A DNA stretch of 64,000 nucleotides. Origin: Atherix ibis. Its lineage: Eukaryota; Arthropoda; Insecta; Diptera; Athericidae. Positions 15,900 through 30,780 of this stretch are shown here, one piece after another; the stretch's first letter is position 1; every line of letters starts with the position of its first letter. Location of the stretch: positions 74,572,806-74,636,805 of the forward strand of contig OY282608.1 of NCBI GenBank assembly GCA_958298945.1. Reading direction: 5' to 3'. The notes under the pieces were generated by a model. It was not told the DNA's origin. It saw only the letters and a list, made by a program, of their open reading frames with translations, and did not search any database. The position numbers and the translations under genes were made by a program.

Positions 15900-17830
15900 A
15901 ACAAACCAACAATTCAACAAACCATCAAGCCAACAAACCAAAAAACCAACAAAAGAACAAACCAACAAACAAACAAACCAACAAACCAACAAACCAACAA
16001 ACAAACAAACCAAGAAACCAACAAACCAACAAACCAACAAACCAACAAACCAACCAGCCAACAAACCAACAAACCAACAAACCAACAAACCAACAAACCA
16101 ACAAGCCAACAAACCAACAAACCAACAAGCCAACAAGCCAACAAACCAACAAGCCAACAAAAGAACAAGCCAACAAACCAACAAACCAACAAACCAACAA
16201 ACCAACAAACCAACAAACCAACAAACCAACAAACCAACAAACCAACAAACCAACAAACCAACAAACCAACAAACCAACAAACCAACAAACCAACAAACCA
16301 AGAAACCAACAAACCAACAAACCAACAAACCAACAAACCAAGAAACCAACAAACAAATAAACCAACAAACCAATAAACCAACAAAACTACAAAACAACAA
16401 ACCAACAAACCAACAAACCAACAAGCCAACAAACCAACAAACCAACAAACCAACAAGCCAACAAACCAAAAAACTAACAAACGAACAAACCAGCAAACCC
16501 ACAAACCAACAAACAAACAAACCAACAAACCAATAAACCAACAAACCAACAAACCAACAAACCAACAAACCAACAAACCAACAAACCAACAAACCAACAA
16601 ACCAACAAACCAACAAACCAATAAACCAACAAACCAAAAAACCAACAAACCAACAAACCAACAAACCAACAAACCAACAAACCAATAAACCAACAAACCA
16701 ACAAACCAACAAACAAACAAACCAACAAACCAACAAACCAACAAACCAACAAACCAAGAAACAAATAAACCAACAAACCAACAAACCAACAAACGAACAA
16801 ACGAACAAACCAACAAACCAACAGACCTACAAACCAACAAACCAACAACCCAAAACACCAACAAACCAACAAACCAACAAACCAACAAACCAACAAACCA
16901 ACAAACCAACAAACCAACAAACCAACAAACCAACAAACCAACAAACTAACAAACCCACAAACCAACAAACAAACTAACCAACAAACCAACAAACGAACAC
17001 ACGAACAAACCAACAAACCAACAGACCTACAAACCAACAAACAAACAAACCAACAAACCAACAAACCAACAAACCAACAAACCAACAAACCAACAAACCA
17101 ACCAACCAACAAACCAACAAACCAACAATCCAACAAACCAACAAACCAACAAACCAACAAACCAACATAACGACAAACCAACAAACCAACAAACCAACAA
17201 GCCAACAAACCAACAAACCACCAACCCAACAAACAAACAAACCAACAAACCAACAAACCAACAAACCAACAAACAAATAAACCAACAAACTAACAAACGA
17301 ACAAACCAACAAACCACCAAACCACCAAACCAACAAACCAACAAACCAACAAACCAACAAACCAACAAACCAACAAACCAACAAACCAACAAACCACCAA
17401 ACCAACAAACCAACAAACCAACAAACCAACAAACCAGCAAACTAACAAACCAACAAACAAACAAACCAACAAACCAACAAACCAACAAACCAACAAACCA
17501 ACAAACCAACAAACCAACAAACGAACAAACCAACAAACCAAGTAACCAATAAACCAACAAACCAACAAACCAACAAGCACACAAAGCAAAAAACCAACAA
17601 GCCAATAAGCCAACAAACCAACAATCCAACAAACGAACAAACCAACAAACCAACAAACCAACAAACAAATAAACCAACAAACCAACAAACCAACAAATCA
17701 ACAAACCAACAAACCAACAAACCAATAAGCCAAAAAACCAACAAGCCAACAAACCAACAAACCAACAAGCCAACAAGCCAACAAACCGAAAAACCAACAA
17801 GCCAACAAGCCAACCAGCCAACAAACCAAC
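15900..17830. repeat. Q block (CCCAAAACACC-marked), copy A version
   Basis: This sub-block has few AAGCC units. It carries marker Q (CCCAAAACACC) at 16,849, the double-CpG variant ACACGAAC near 17,000, CATAACGAC near 17,167 and AAGCACACAAAG near 17,577. The Q marker recurs at 27,101, 38,009, 41,138, 42,644, 45,943 and 51,869, so this block has been copied through the right half of the window. Confidence 0.75.
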
Positions 17831-18534
17831 AAACCAACAAACCTATAAACCAAAAAAACCAAAAAACCAACAAACCAACAAACCAAAAAACCAACAAACC
17901 AACAAACCAACAAGCTAACAAGCCAACAAACCAAAAAACCAACAAGCCAACAAACCAACAAACCAACAAACCAACCAGCCAACAAACCAACAAACCAACA
18001 AACCTACAAACCAAAAAACCAACAAAACAACAAACCAACAAACCAACAAACCAACAAACCAACAATTCAACAAACCATCAAGCCAACAAACCAAAAAACC
18101 AACAAACGAACAAACCAACAAACAAACAAACCAACAAACCATCAAACCAACAAACAAACAAACCAACAAACAAACAAACCAACAAACCAACAAACCAACA
18201 AACCAACCAACCAACAAACCAACACACCAACAAACCAACAAACCAACAAACCAACAAGCCAACAAACTAACAAACCAACAAGCCAACAAGCCAACAAACC
18301 AACAAGCCAACAAACGAACAAGCCAACAAACCAACAAACCAACAAACCAACAAACCAACAAACCAACAAACCAACAAACCAACAATTCAACAAACCAACC
18401 AACCAACAAACCAACAAACCAACAAACCAACAAACCAACAAACCAACAAGCCAACAAACCAACAAACCAACAAGCCAAAAAGCCAACAAACCAACAAGCC
18501 AACAAACAAACAAGCCAACAAACCAACAAACCAA

Positions 18535-18556
18535 CAAACCAACCAACCAACAAACG
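18535..18556. other. Junction of the 10.2 kb tandem duplication
   Basis: At this point the best match changes from the end of copy B (28,741-28,800) to the start of copy A (8,345 onward). The local sequence is a pair of CAAC half-units in tandem. Any exchange point within identical octamers is ambiguous by a few units. Confidence 0.75.
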
Positions 18557-21500
18557 AACAAACCAACAAACAAACAAACGAACAAACCAACGAACGAACA
18601 AACCAACAAACTAACAAACCAACAAACGAATAAGCCAACAAACCAACAAACCAACATACCAACAAACGAACAAACCAACAAACCAACAAACGAACAAACC
18701 AACAAACCAAAAAACCAACAAGACAACAAACCAAAAAACCAACAAACCAACAAACCAACAAACCAATAAGCCAACAAACCAACAAGCCAACAAACGAACA
18801 AACCAACAAGCCAACAAACCAACAAACCAACAAACCAACAAACCAACGAACCAACAAACCAACAAACCAACAAACCAACAAACCAACAAACAAAAAAACA
18901 ACAAAACCAACAAACCAACAAACCAACAAACCAACAAACGAACAAATCAACAAACCTACAAACTACCAAATCAACAAACCAACAAACCAACAAACCAACA
19001 TACCAACAAACCTACAAACCAACAAACCAACAAACCAACAAACCAACAAACCAACAAACCCAACAAACCAACAAACCAACAATCCAACAAACCAACAAGC
19101 CAACAAACGAACAAACCAACAAACCAACAAACCAACAAAATAACAAGCCAAAAAATAAACAAACCAACAGACCACCAAACCAACAAATCAACAAATCAAC
19201 AAACTAACAAACCAACAAACCAACAAGCCAACAAACCAACAAACCAACAAACCAACAAACGAACAAACCAACAAACCAACAAACCAACAAGCCAACAAGC
19301 CAACAAACCAACAAACCAATAAACCAACAAACCAACAAACCAACAAACAAATAAACCAACAAACCAACAAACCAACAAGCCAACAAGCCAACAAACCAAC
19401 AAACCAACAAGCCAACAAACCAACAAACCAACAAACCAACAAAACAACAAACCAACGAACCAACAAACCAACAAGCGAACAAACCAACAAACCAACAAAC
19501 CAACAACAAACAAACCAACAAATCAACAATCCAACAAACCAACAAGCCAACAAACCAACAAAAAAATAAACCAAAAACCAACAAACCAACAAACCAACAA
19601 ACCAACAAACCAACAAACCAACAAACCAGCAAACCAACAAACCAACAAACCAACAAACCAACAAACCAACAAACCAACAAACCAACAAACCAACAAACCA
19701 ACAAACCAACAAACCAACAAACGAACAAACCAACAAACCAAGTAACCAATAAACCAACAAACCAACAAACCAACAAGCCAACAAACCAAAAAACCAACAA
19801 GCCAACAAGCCAACATACCAACAATCCAACAAACGAACAAACCAACAAACCAACAAACCAACAAACAAATAAACCAACAAACCAACAAACCAACAAATCA
19901 ACAAACCAACAAACCAACAAACCAATAAGCCAAAAAACCAACAAGCCAACAAACCAACAAACCAACAAGCCAACAAGCCAACAAACCGAAAAAACAACAA
20001 GCCACAAACCAACTAGCCAACAAACCAACAAACCAACAAACCTATAAACCAAAAACCAAAAAACCAACAAACCAACAAACCAACAAACCAACAAACCAAC
20101 AAACCAACAAGCTAACAATCCAACAAACCAAAAAACCAACAAGCCAACAAACCAACAAACCAACAAACCAACCAGCCAACAAACCAACAAACCAACAAAC
20201 CTACAAACCAAAAAATCAACAAACCAACAAACCAACAAACCAACAAACCAACAAACCAACAATTCAACAAACCATCAAGCCAACAAACAAAAAAACCAAC
20301 AAACGAACAAACCAACAAACCAACAAACCAACAAACAAACAAACCAACAAACCAACAAACCAACAAACCAACAAACCAACAAACCAACAAACCAACAAAC
20401 CAACAAACCAACCAACCAACAAACCAACAAACCAACAAACCAACAAACCAACAAACCAACAAACCAACAAGCGAACAAACCAACAAACCAACAAGCCAAA
20501 AAGCCATTAAACCAACAAGCCAACAAACGAACAAGCCAACAAACCAACAAACCAACAAACCAACAAACCAACAAACCAACAAACCAACAAACCAACAAAC
20601 CAACAAACCAACAAACCAACAAACCAACAAACCAACAAACCAACAAACCAACAAACCAACAAACCAACAAACAAACAAACCAACAAACCAACAAACGAAT
20701 AAACCAACAAACCAACAAACCAACAAGCCAACCAACCAATAAACCAACAAACCAACAAACCAATAAACCAACAAACAAATAAACCAACAAACCAACAAAC
20801 CAACAAACCAACAAGCCAACAAGCCAACAAACCAACAAACCAACAAGCCGACAAACCAACAAACCAACAAACCAACAAAACAACAAACCAACGAACCAAC
20901 AAACCAACAAACGAACAAACCAACAAACCAACAAACCAACAACAAACAAACCAACAAACCAATAATCCAACAAACCAACAAGCCAACAAACCAACAAAAA
21001 AATAAACCAAAAACCAACAAACCAACAAACCAACAAACCAACAAACCAACAAACCAACAAACCAACAAACCAGCAAACCAACAAACCAGCAAACCAACAA
21101 ACCAACAAACCAACAAACCAACAAACCAACAAACCAACAAACCAACAAACCAACAAACCAACAAACGAACAAACCAACAAACCAAGTAACCAATAAGCCA
21201 ACAAACCAACAAATCAACAAACCTATAAACCAAAAAACCAAAAAACCAACAAACCAACAAACCAACAAACCAACAAACCAACAAACCAACAAGCTAACAA
21301 GCCAACAAACCAAAAAACCAACAAGCAAACAAACCAACAAACCAACAAACCAACCAGCCAACAAACCAACAAACCAACAAACCTACAAACCAAAAAACCA
21401 ACAAACCAACAAACCAACAAACCAACAAACCAACAAACCAACAATTCAACAAACCAACAGGCCAGCAAACCAAAAAACCAACAAACCAACAAACCAACAA

Positions 21501-24500
21501 ACCAACAAACCAACAAACCAACAAACCAACATACCAACAAACGAACAAACCAACAAACCAACAAACGAACAAACCAACAAACCAAAAAACCAACAAGACA
21601 ACAAACCAAAAAACCAACAAGCCAACAAACCAACAAACCAATAAGCCAACAAACCAACAAGCCAACAAACGAACAAACCAACAAGCCAACAAACCAACAA
21701 ACCAACAAACCAACAAACCAACAAACCAACGAACCAACAAACCAACAAACCAACAAACCAACAAACCAACAAAACAAACAAACCAACAAACCAACAAACC
21801 AACAAACCAACAAACCAACAAACCAACAAACCAACAAACGAACAAATCAACATACCACCAAACTACCAAACCAACAAACCAACAAACCAACAAACCAACA
21901 TACCAACAAACCTACAAACCAACAAACCAACAAACCAACAAACCAACATACCAACAAACCAACAAACCAACAATCCAACAAACCAACAAGCCAACAAACG
22001 AACAAACGAACAAACCAACAAACCAACAAACCAACAAACTAAAAAACCAACAAACCAACAAACCAATAAACCAACAAAGCAACAAGCCAACAAACCAACA
22101 AACCAAAAAGCCAAAAAATAAACAAACCAACAAACCAACAAACCAACAAATCAACAAACTAACAAACCAACAAACCAACAAGCCAACAAACCAACAAACC
22201 AACAAAACAACAAACGAACAAACAAACAAACCAACAAACCAACAAGCCAACAAACCAACAAACCAACAAGCCAACCAACCAATAAACCAAATAACCAACA
22301 AACCAACAAACCAACAAGCCAACAAACCAACAAAAAATTAAACCAAAAACCAACAAACCAACAAAACAACAAACCAACAAACCAACAAACGAACAAACCA
22401 ACAAACCAAGTACCCAATAAACCAACAAACCAACAAACCAACAAGCCAACAATCCAACAAACGAACAAACCAACAAACCAACAAACCAACAAACAAATAA
22501 ACAAACAAACCAACAAACCAACAAACCAACAAACCAACAAACCAACAAACCAACAAACCAACAAACCAATAAGCCAAAAAACCAACAAGCCAACAAACCA
22601 ACAAACCAACAAGCCAACAAGCCAACAAACCGAAAAACCAACAAGCCAACAAACCAACAAACCAACAAACCAACCAGCCAACAAACCAACAAACCAACAA
22701 ACCTATAAACCAAAAAACCAACAAAAAAACAAACCAACAAACCAACAAACCAACAAACCAACAAGCTAACAAGCCAACAAACCAAAAAAACCAACAAGCC
22801 AACAAACCAACAAACCAACAAACAAACCAGCCAACAAACCAACAAACCAACAAACCTTCAAACCAAAAAACCAACAAACCAACAAACCAACAAACCAACA
22901 ATTCAACAAACCAACAAGCCAACAAACCAACAAACCAACAAACGAACAAACCAACAAACAAACAAACCAACAAACCATCAAACAAACAAACCAACAAAGC
23001 AACAAACCAACAAACCAACAAACCAACAAACCAACAAACGAACAAACCAAAAAGCCAACAAACCAACAAACAAACAAACCAAGTAACCAACAAACCAACA
23101 AACCAACAAGCCAACAAACCAACAAACCAACAAACCAACAACCCAACAAACCAATAAACAAATAAACCAACAAAGCAACAAGCCAACAAACCAACAAACC
23201 AACAAATAAATAAACCAAAAAACCAACAAACCAACAAACCAACAAGCCAACAAACGAACAAACCAACAAACCAACAAACCAACAAAACCAACAAACCAAC
23301 AAACCAAGTAACCAACCAACCAACAAACGAACAAACCAACAAACAAACAAACGAACAAACCAACGAACGAACAAACCAACAAACTAACAAACCAACAAAC
23401 GAATAAGCCAACAAACCAACAAACCAACATACCAACAAACGAACAAACCAACAAACCAACAAACGAACAAACCAACAAACCAAAAAACCAACAAGACAAC
23501 AAACCAAAAAACCAACAAACCAACAAACCAACAAACCAATAAGCCAACAAACCAACAAGCCAACAAACGAACAAACCAACAAGCCAACAAACCAACAAAC
23601 CAACAAACCAACAAACCAACGAACCAACAAACCAACAAACCAACAAACCAACAAACCAACAAACAAAAAAACAACAAAACCAACAAACCAACAAACCAAC
23701 AAACCAACAAACGAACAAATCAACAAACCTACAAACTACAAAATCAACAAACCAACAAACCAACAAACCAACATACCAACAAACCTACAAACCAACAAAC
23801 CAACAAACCAACAAACCAACAAACCAACAAACCCAACAAACCAACAAACCAACAATCCAACAAACCAACAAGCCAACAAACGAACAAACCAACAAACCAA
23901 CAAACCAACAAAATAACAAGCCAAAAAATAAACAAACCAACAAACCACCAAACCAACAAATCAACAAATCAACAAACTAACAAACCAACAAACCAACAAG
24001 CCAACAAACCAACAAACCAACAAAACAACAAACCAACGAACCAACAAACCAACAAGCGAACAAACCAACAAACCAACAAACCAACAATAAACAAACCAAC
24101 AAACCAACAATCCAACAAACCAACAAGCCAACAAACCAACAAAAAAATAAACCAAAAACCAACAAACCAACAAACCAACAAACCAACAAACCAACAAACC
24201 AGCAAACCAACAAACCAACAAACCAACAAACCAACAAACCAACAAACCAACAAACCAACAAACCAACAAACCAACAAACCAACAAACGAACAAACCAACA
24301 AACCAAGTAACCAATAAACCAACAAACCAACAAACCAACAAGCCAACAAACCAAAAAACCAACAAGCCAACAAGCCAACATACCAACAATCCAACAAACG
24401 AACAAACCAACAAACCAACAAACCAACAAACAAATAAACCAACAAACCAACAAACTTACAAATCAACAAACCAACAAACCAACAAACCAATAAGCCAAAA

Positions 24501-27500
24501 AACCAACAAGCCAACAAACCAACAAACCAACAAGCCAACAAGCCAACAAACCGAAAAAACAACAAGCCACAAACCAACTAGCCAACAAACCAACAACCCA
24601 ACAAACCTATAAACCAAAAAACCAAAAAACCAACAAACCAACAAACCAACAAACCAACAAACCCACAAACCAACAAGCTAACAAGCCAACAAACCAAAAA
24701 ACCAACAAGCCAACAAACCAACAAACCAACAAACCAACCAGCCAACAAACCAATAAACCAACAAGCCTACAAACCAAAAAACCAACAAACCAACAAACCA
24801 ACAAACCAACAAACCAACAAACCAACAATTCAACAAACCACCAAGCCAACAAACAAAAAAACCAACAAACGAACAAACCAACAAACAAACAAACCAACAA
24901 ACCAACAAACCAACAAACAAACAAACCAACAAACCAACAAACCAACAAACCAACAAACCAACAAACCAACAAACCAACAAACCAACAAACCAACCAACCA
25001 ACAAACCAACAAACCAACAAACCAACAAACCAACAAACCAACAAGCCAACAAACCAACAAACCAACAAGCCAAAAAGCCATTAAACCAACAAGCCAACAA
25101 ACGAACAAGCCAACAAACCAACAAACCAACAAACCAACAAACCAACAAACCAACAAACCAACAAACCAACAAACCAACAAACCAACAAACAAACAAACCA
25201 ACAAACCAACAAACTAATAAACCAACAAACCAACAAACCAACAAGCCAACCAACCAATAAACCAAGAAACCAACAAACCAATAAACCAACAAACAAATAA
25301 ACCAACAAACCAACAAACCAACAAACCAACAAGCCAACAAGCCAACAAACCAACAAACCAACAAGCCGACAAACCAACAAACCAACAAACCAACAAAACA
25401 ACAAACCAACGAACCAACAAACCAATAATCCAACAAACCAACAAGCCAACAAACCAACAAAAAAATAAACCAAAAACCAACAAACCAACAAACCAACAAA
25501 CCAACAAACCAACAAACCAACAAACCAACAAACCAGCAAACCAACAAACCAGCAAACCAACAAACCAACAAACCAACAAACCAACAAACCAACAAACCAA
25601 CAAACCAACAAACCAACAAACCAACAAACGAACAAACCAACAAACCAAGTAACCAATAAACCAACAAACCAACAAACCAACAAGCCAACAAACCAAAAAA
25701 CCAACAAGCCAACAAGCCAACAAACCAACAATCCAACAAACGAACAAACCAACAAACCAACAAACAAATAAACCAACAAACCAACAAACCAACAAATCAA
25801 CAAACCAAGAAACCAACAAACCAATAAGCCAAAAAACCAACAAACCAACAAACCAACAAACCAACAAGTCAACAAGCCAACAAACCGAAAAACCAACAAG
25901 CCAACAAACCAACCAGCCAACAAACCAACAAACCTATAAACCAAAAAAACCAAAAAACCAACAAACCAACAAACCAAAAAACCAACAAACCAACAAACCA
26001 ACAAGCTAACAAGCCAACAAACAAAAAAACCAAAAAGCCAACAAACCAACAAACCAACTAACCAACCAGCCAACAAACCAACAAACCAACAAACTTACAA
26101 ACCAAAAAACCAACAAACCAACAAACCAACAAACCAACAAACCAACAAACCAACAATTCAACAAACCATCAAGCCAACAAACCAAAAAACCAACAAAAGA
26201 ACAAACCAACAAACAAACAAACCAACAAACCAACAAACCAACAAACAAACAAACCAAGAAACCAACAAACCAACAAACCAACAAACCAACAAACCAACCA
26301 GCCAACAAACCAACAAACCAACAAACCAACAAACCAACAAACCAACAAGCCAACAAACCAACAAACCAACAAGCCAACAAGCCAACAAACCAACAAGCCA
26401 ACAAAAGAACAAGCCAACAAACCAACAAACCAACAAACCAACAAACCAACAAACCAACAAACCAACAAACCAACAAACCAACAAACCAACAAACCAACAA
26501 ACCAACAAACCAACAAACCAACAAACCAACAAACCAACAAACCAAGAAACCAACAAACCAACAAACCAACAAACCAACAAACCAAGAAACCAACAAACAA
26601 ATAAACCAACAAACCAATAAACCAACAAAACTACAAAACAACAAACCAACAAACCAACAAACCAACAAGCCAACAAACCAACAAACCAACAAACCAACAA
26701 GCCAACAAACCAAAAAACTAACAAACGAACAAACCAGCAAACCCACAAACCAACAAACAAACAAACCAACAAACCAATAAACCAACAAACCAACAAACCA
26801 ACAAACCAACAAACCAACAAACCAACAAACCAACAAACCAACAAACCAACAAACCAACAAACCAACAAACCAATAAACCAACAAACCAAAAAACCAACAA
26901 ACCAACAAACCAACAAACCAACAAACCAACAAACCAATAAACCAACAAACCAACAAACCAACAAACAAACAAACCAACAAACCAACAAACCAACAAACCA
27001 ACAAACCAAGAAACAAATAAACCAACAAACCAACAAACCAACAAACGAACAAACGAACAAACCAACAAACCAACAGACCTACAAACCAACAAACCAACAA
27101 CCCAAAACACCAACAAACCAACAAACCAACAAACCAACAAACCAACAAACCAACAAACCAACAAACCAACAAACCAACAAACCAACAAACCAACAAACTA
27201 ACAAACCCACAAACCAACAAACAAACTAACCAACAAACCAACAAACGAACACACGAACAAACCAACAAACCAACAGACCTACAAACCAACAAACAAACAA
27301 ACCAACAAACCAACAAACCAACAAACCAACAAACCAACAAACCAACAAACCAACAAACCAACCAACCAACAAACCAACAAACCAACAATCCAACAAACCA
27401 ACAAACCAACAAACCAACAAACCAACATAACGACAAACCAACAAACCAACAAACCAACAAGCCAACAAACCAACAAACCACCAACCCAACAAACAAACAA

Positions 27501-28800
27501 ACCAACAAACCAACAAACCAACAAACCAACAAACAAATAAACCAACAAACTAACAAACGAACAAACCAACAAACCACCAAACCACCAAACCAACAAACCA
27601 ACAAACCAACAAACCAACAAACCAACAAACCAACAAACCAACAAACCAACAAACCACCAAACCAACAAACCAACAAACCAACAAACCAACAAACCAGCAA
27701 ACTAACAAACCAACAAACAAACAAACCAACAAACCAACAAACCAACAAACCAACAAACCAACAAACCAACAAACCAACAAACGAACAAACCAACAAACCA
27801 AGTAACCAATAAACCAACAAACCAACAAACCAACAAGCACACAAAGCAAAAAACCAACAAGCCAATAAGCCAACAAACCAACAATCCAACAAACGAACAA
27901 ACCAACAAACCAACAAACCAACAAACAAATAAACCAACAAACCAACAAACCAACAAATCAACAAACCAACAAACCAACAAACCAATAAGCCAAAAAACCA
28001 ACAAGCCAACAAACCAACAAACCAACAAGCCAACAAGCCAACAAACCGAAAAACCAACAAGCCAACAAGCCAACCAGCCAACAAACCAACAAACCAACAA
28101 ACCTATAAACCAAAAAAACCAAAAAACCAACAAACCAACAAACCAAAAAACCAACAAACCAACAAACCAACAAGCTAACAAGCCAACAAACCAAAAAACC
28201 AACAAGACAACAAACCAACAAACCAACAAACCAACCAGCCAACAAACCAACAAACCAACAAACCTACAAACCAAAAAACCAACAAAACAACAAACCAACA
28301 AACCAACAAACCAACAAACCAACAATTCAACAAACCATCAAGCCAACAAACCAAAAAACCAACAAACGAACAAACCAACAAACAAACAAACCAACAAACC
28401 ATCAAACCAACAAACAAACAAACCAACAAACAAACAAACCAACAAACCAACAAACCAACAAACCAACCAACCAACAAACCAACACACCAACAAACCAACA
28501 AACCAACAAACCAACAAGCCAACAAACTAACAAACCAACAAGCCAACAAGCCAACAAACCAACAAGCCAACAAACGAACAAGCCAACAAACCAACAAACC
28601 AACAAACCAACAAACCAACAAACCAACAAACCAACAAACCAACAATTCAACAAACCAACCAACCAACAAACCAACAAACCAACAAACCAACAAACCAACA
28701 AACCAACAAGCCAACAAACCAACAAACCAACAAGCCAAAAAGCCAACAAACCAACAAGCCAACAAACAAACAAGCCAACAAACCAACAAACCAACAAACC
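18541..28800. repeat. 10.2 kb segmental duplication, copy B
   Basis: This copy lies directly behind copy A in the same orientation. Sequence just left of 18,541 matches that just left of 28,801, and sequence just right of 18,541 matches that right of 8,345. That is the signature of a single head-to-tail junction. It carries 56 bp absent from A near 25,675-25,730 (an AAGCC and AAACCAAA rich stretch). It matches A closely elsewhere, so the duplication is recent compared with the divergence between octamers inside each copy, or it is an assembly duplicate. Confidence 0.9.
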
Positions 28801-29742
28801 AACAAACCAACAAACCAACAAACCAACAAACCAACAAACCAACAAACCAACAAACCAACAAACCAACAAACCAACAAACCAACAAACCAACAAACCAACA
28901 AACAAACAAACCAACAAACCAACAAATGAATAAACCAACAAACCAACAAACCAACAAGCCAACCAACCAATAAACCAACAAACCAACAAACCAATAAACC
29001 AACAAACAAATAAACCAACAAACCAACAAACCAACAAACCAACAAGCCAACAAGCCAACAAACCAACAAACCAACAAGCCGACAAACCAACAAACCAACA
29101 AACCAACAAAACAACAAACCAACGAACCAACAAACCAACAAACGAACAAACCAACAAACCAACAAACCAACAACAAACCAACCAACAAACCAATAATCCA
29201 ACAAACCAACAAGCCAACAAACCAACAAAAAAATAAACCAAAAACCAACAAACCAACAAACCAACAAACCAACAAACCAACAAACCAACAAACCAGCAAA
29301 CCAACAAACCAACAAACCAACAAACCAACAAACCAACAAACCAACAAACCAACAAACCAACAAACCAACAAACCAACAAACCAACAAACCAACAAACGAA
29401 CAAACCAACAAACCAAGTAACAATAAACCAACAAACCAACAAACCAACAAGCCAACAAACCAAAAAACCAACAAGCCAACAAGCCAACAAACCAACAATC
29501 CAACAAACGAACAAACCAACAAACCAACAAACCAACAAACAAATAAACCAACAAACCAACAAACCAACAAATCAACAAACCAAGAAACCAACAAACCAAT
29601 AAGCCAAAAAACCAACAAGCCAACAAACCAACAAACCAACAAGCCAACAAGCCAACAAACCGAAAAACCAACAAGCCAACAAACCAACCAGCCAACAAAC
29701 CAACAAACCAACAAACCTATAAACCAAAAAAACCAAAAAACC
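28801..29742. repeat. Short transition block after copy B
   Basis: After the end of copy B the array continues with units resembling the S-type part of A and B, with marker S at 29,234. It contains a one-base deletion variant (AAGTAACAATAAACC near 29,415) of a motif that is otherwise AAGTAACCAATAAACC. It ends at an abrupt switch at about 29,743. Confidence 0.6.
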
Positions 29743-30780
29743 AACATACCAACAAACCTACAAACCAACAAACCAACAAACCAACAAACCAACAAACCAA
29801 CAAACCAACAAACCAACAATCCAACAAACCAACAAGCCAACAAGCCAACAAACGAACAAACCAACAAACCAACAAACCAACAAAATAACAAGCCAAAAAA
29901 TAAACAAACCAACAAACCAATAAACCAACAAATCAACAAATCAACAAACTAACAAACCAACAAACCAACAAGCCAACAAACCAACAAACCAACAAACCAA
30001 CAAACGAACAAACCAACAAACCAACAAACCAACAAGCCAACAAGCCAACAAACCAACAAACCAACAAACCAACAAGCCAACCAACCAATAAACCAACAAA
30101 CCAACAAACCAACAAACAAATAAACCAACAAACCAACAAACCAACAAGCCAACAAGCCAACAAACCAACAAACCAACAAGCCAACAAACCAACAAACCAA
30201 CGAACCAACAAAACAACAAACCAACGAACCAACAAACCAACCAGCGAACAAACCAACAAACCAACAAACCAACAACAAACAAACCAACAAACCAACAATC
30301 CAACAAACCAACAAGCCAACAAACCAACAAAAAAATAAACCAAAAACCAACAAACCAACAAACCAACAAACCAACAAACCAACAAACCAACAAACCAGCA
30401 AACCAACAAACCAACAAACCAACAAACCAACAAACCAACAAACCAACAAACCAACAAACCAACAAACCAACAAACCAACAAACCAACAAACGAACAAACC
30501 AACAAACCAAGTAACCAATAAACCAACAAACCAACAAACCAACAAGCCAACAAACCAAAAAACCAACAAGCCAACAAGCCAACATACCAACAATCCAACA
30601 AACGAACAAACCAACAAACCAACAAACCAACAAACAAATAAACCAACAAATTAACAAACCAACAAATCAACAAACCAACAAACCAACAAACCAATAAGCC
30701 AAAAAACCAACAAGCCAACAAACCAACAAACCAACAAGCCAACAAACCGAAAAAACAACAAGCCACTAACCAACTAGCCA
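29743..30780. repeat. Partial third copy of the start of copy A
   Basis: From about 29,743 the variant order matches copy A from about 8,802 at an offset of about 20,941-20,957. Shared landmarks are CATACC (8,803/29,745), AAAATAACAAGCC (8,941/29,882), AAGCGAAC or CAGCGAAC (near 9,270/30,243) and the CCGAAAAAACAAC-AAGCCAC string (9,792/30,749). It overlaps the start of the 3.36 kb duplication. Confidence 0.7.

Larger units (their letters stand above)
8345..18540. repeat. 10.2 kb segmental duplication, copy A
   Basis: This copy matches copy B at a constant offset of 10,196 bp from about 8,345 to about 15,470. Markers that show this include K 8,696/18,892, T 12,142/22,338, K 13,469/23,665, and the seven-A plus TAAACC marker (S) at 9,371/19,567, 10,807/21,003, 13,952/24,148 and 15,270/25,466. 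After that the offset becomes 10,252, then 10,244, 10,252 and 10,260, so copy A is 64 bp shorter overall. Every length change is a multiple of 8. Substitutions seen against B include A at 11,334 (C in B), C at 10,477 (A in B) and T at 14,862 (C in B). Confidence 0.9.

Noticed and set aside
8345..28800. Transposon or insertion sequence explaining the 10.2 kb copies
   Set aside because: There are no terminal inverted repeats, target duplications or coding capacity. The junction is a plain tandem switch within octamers.
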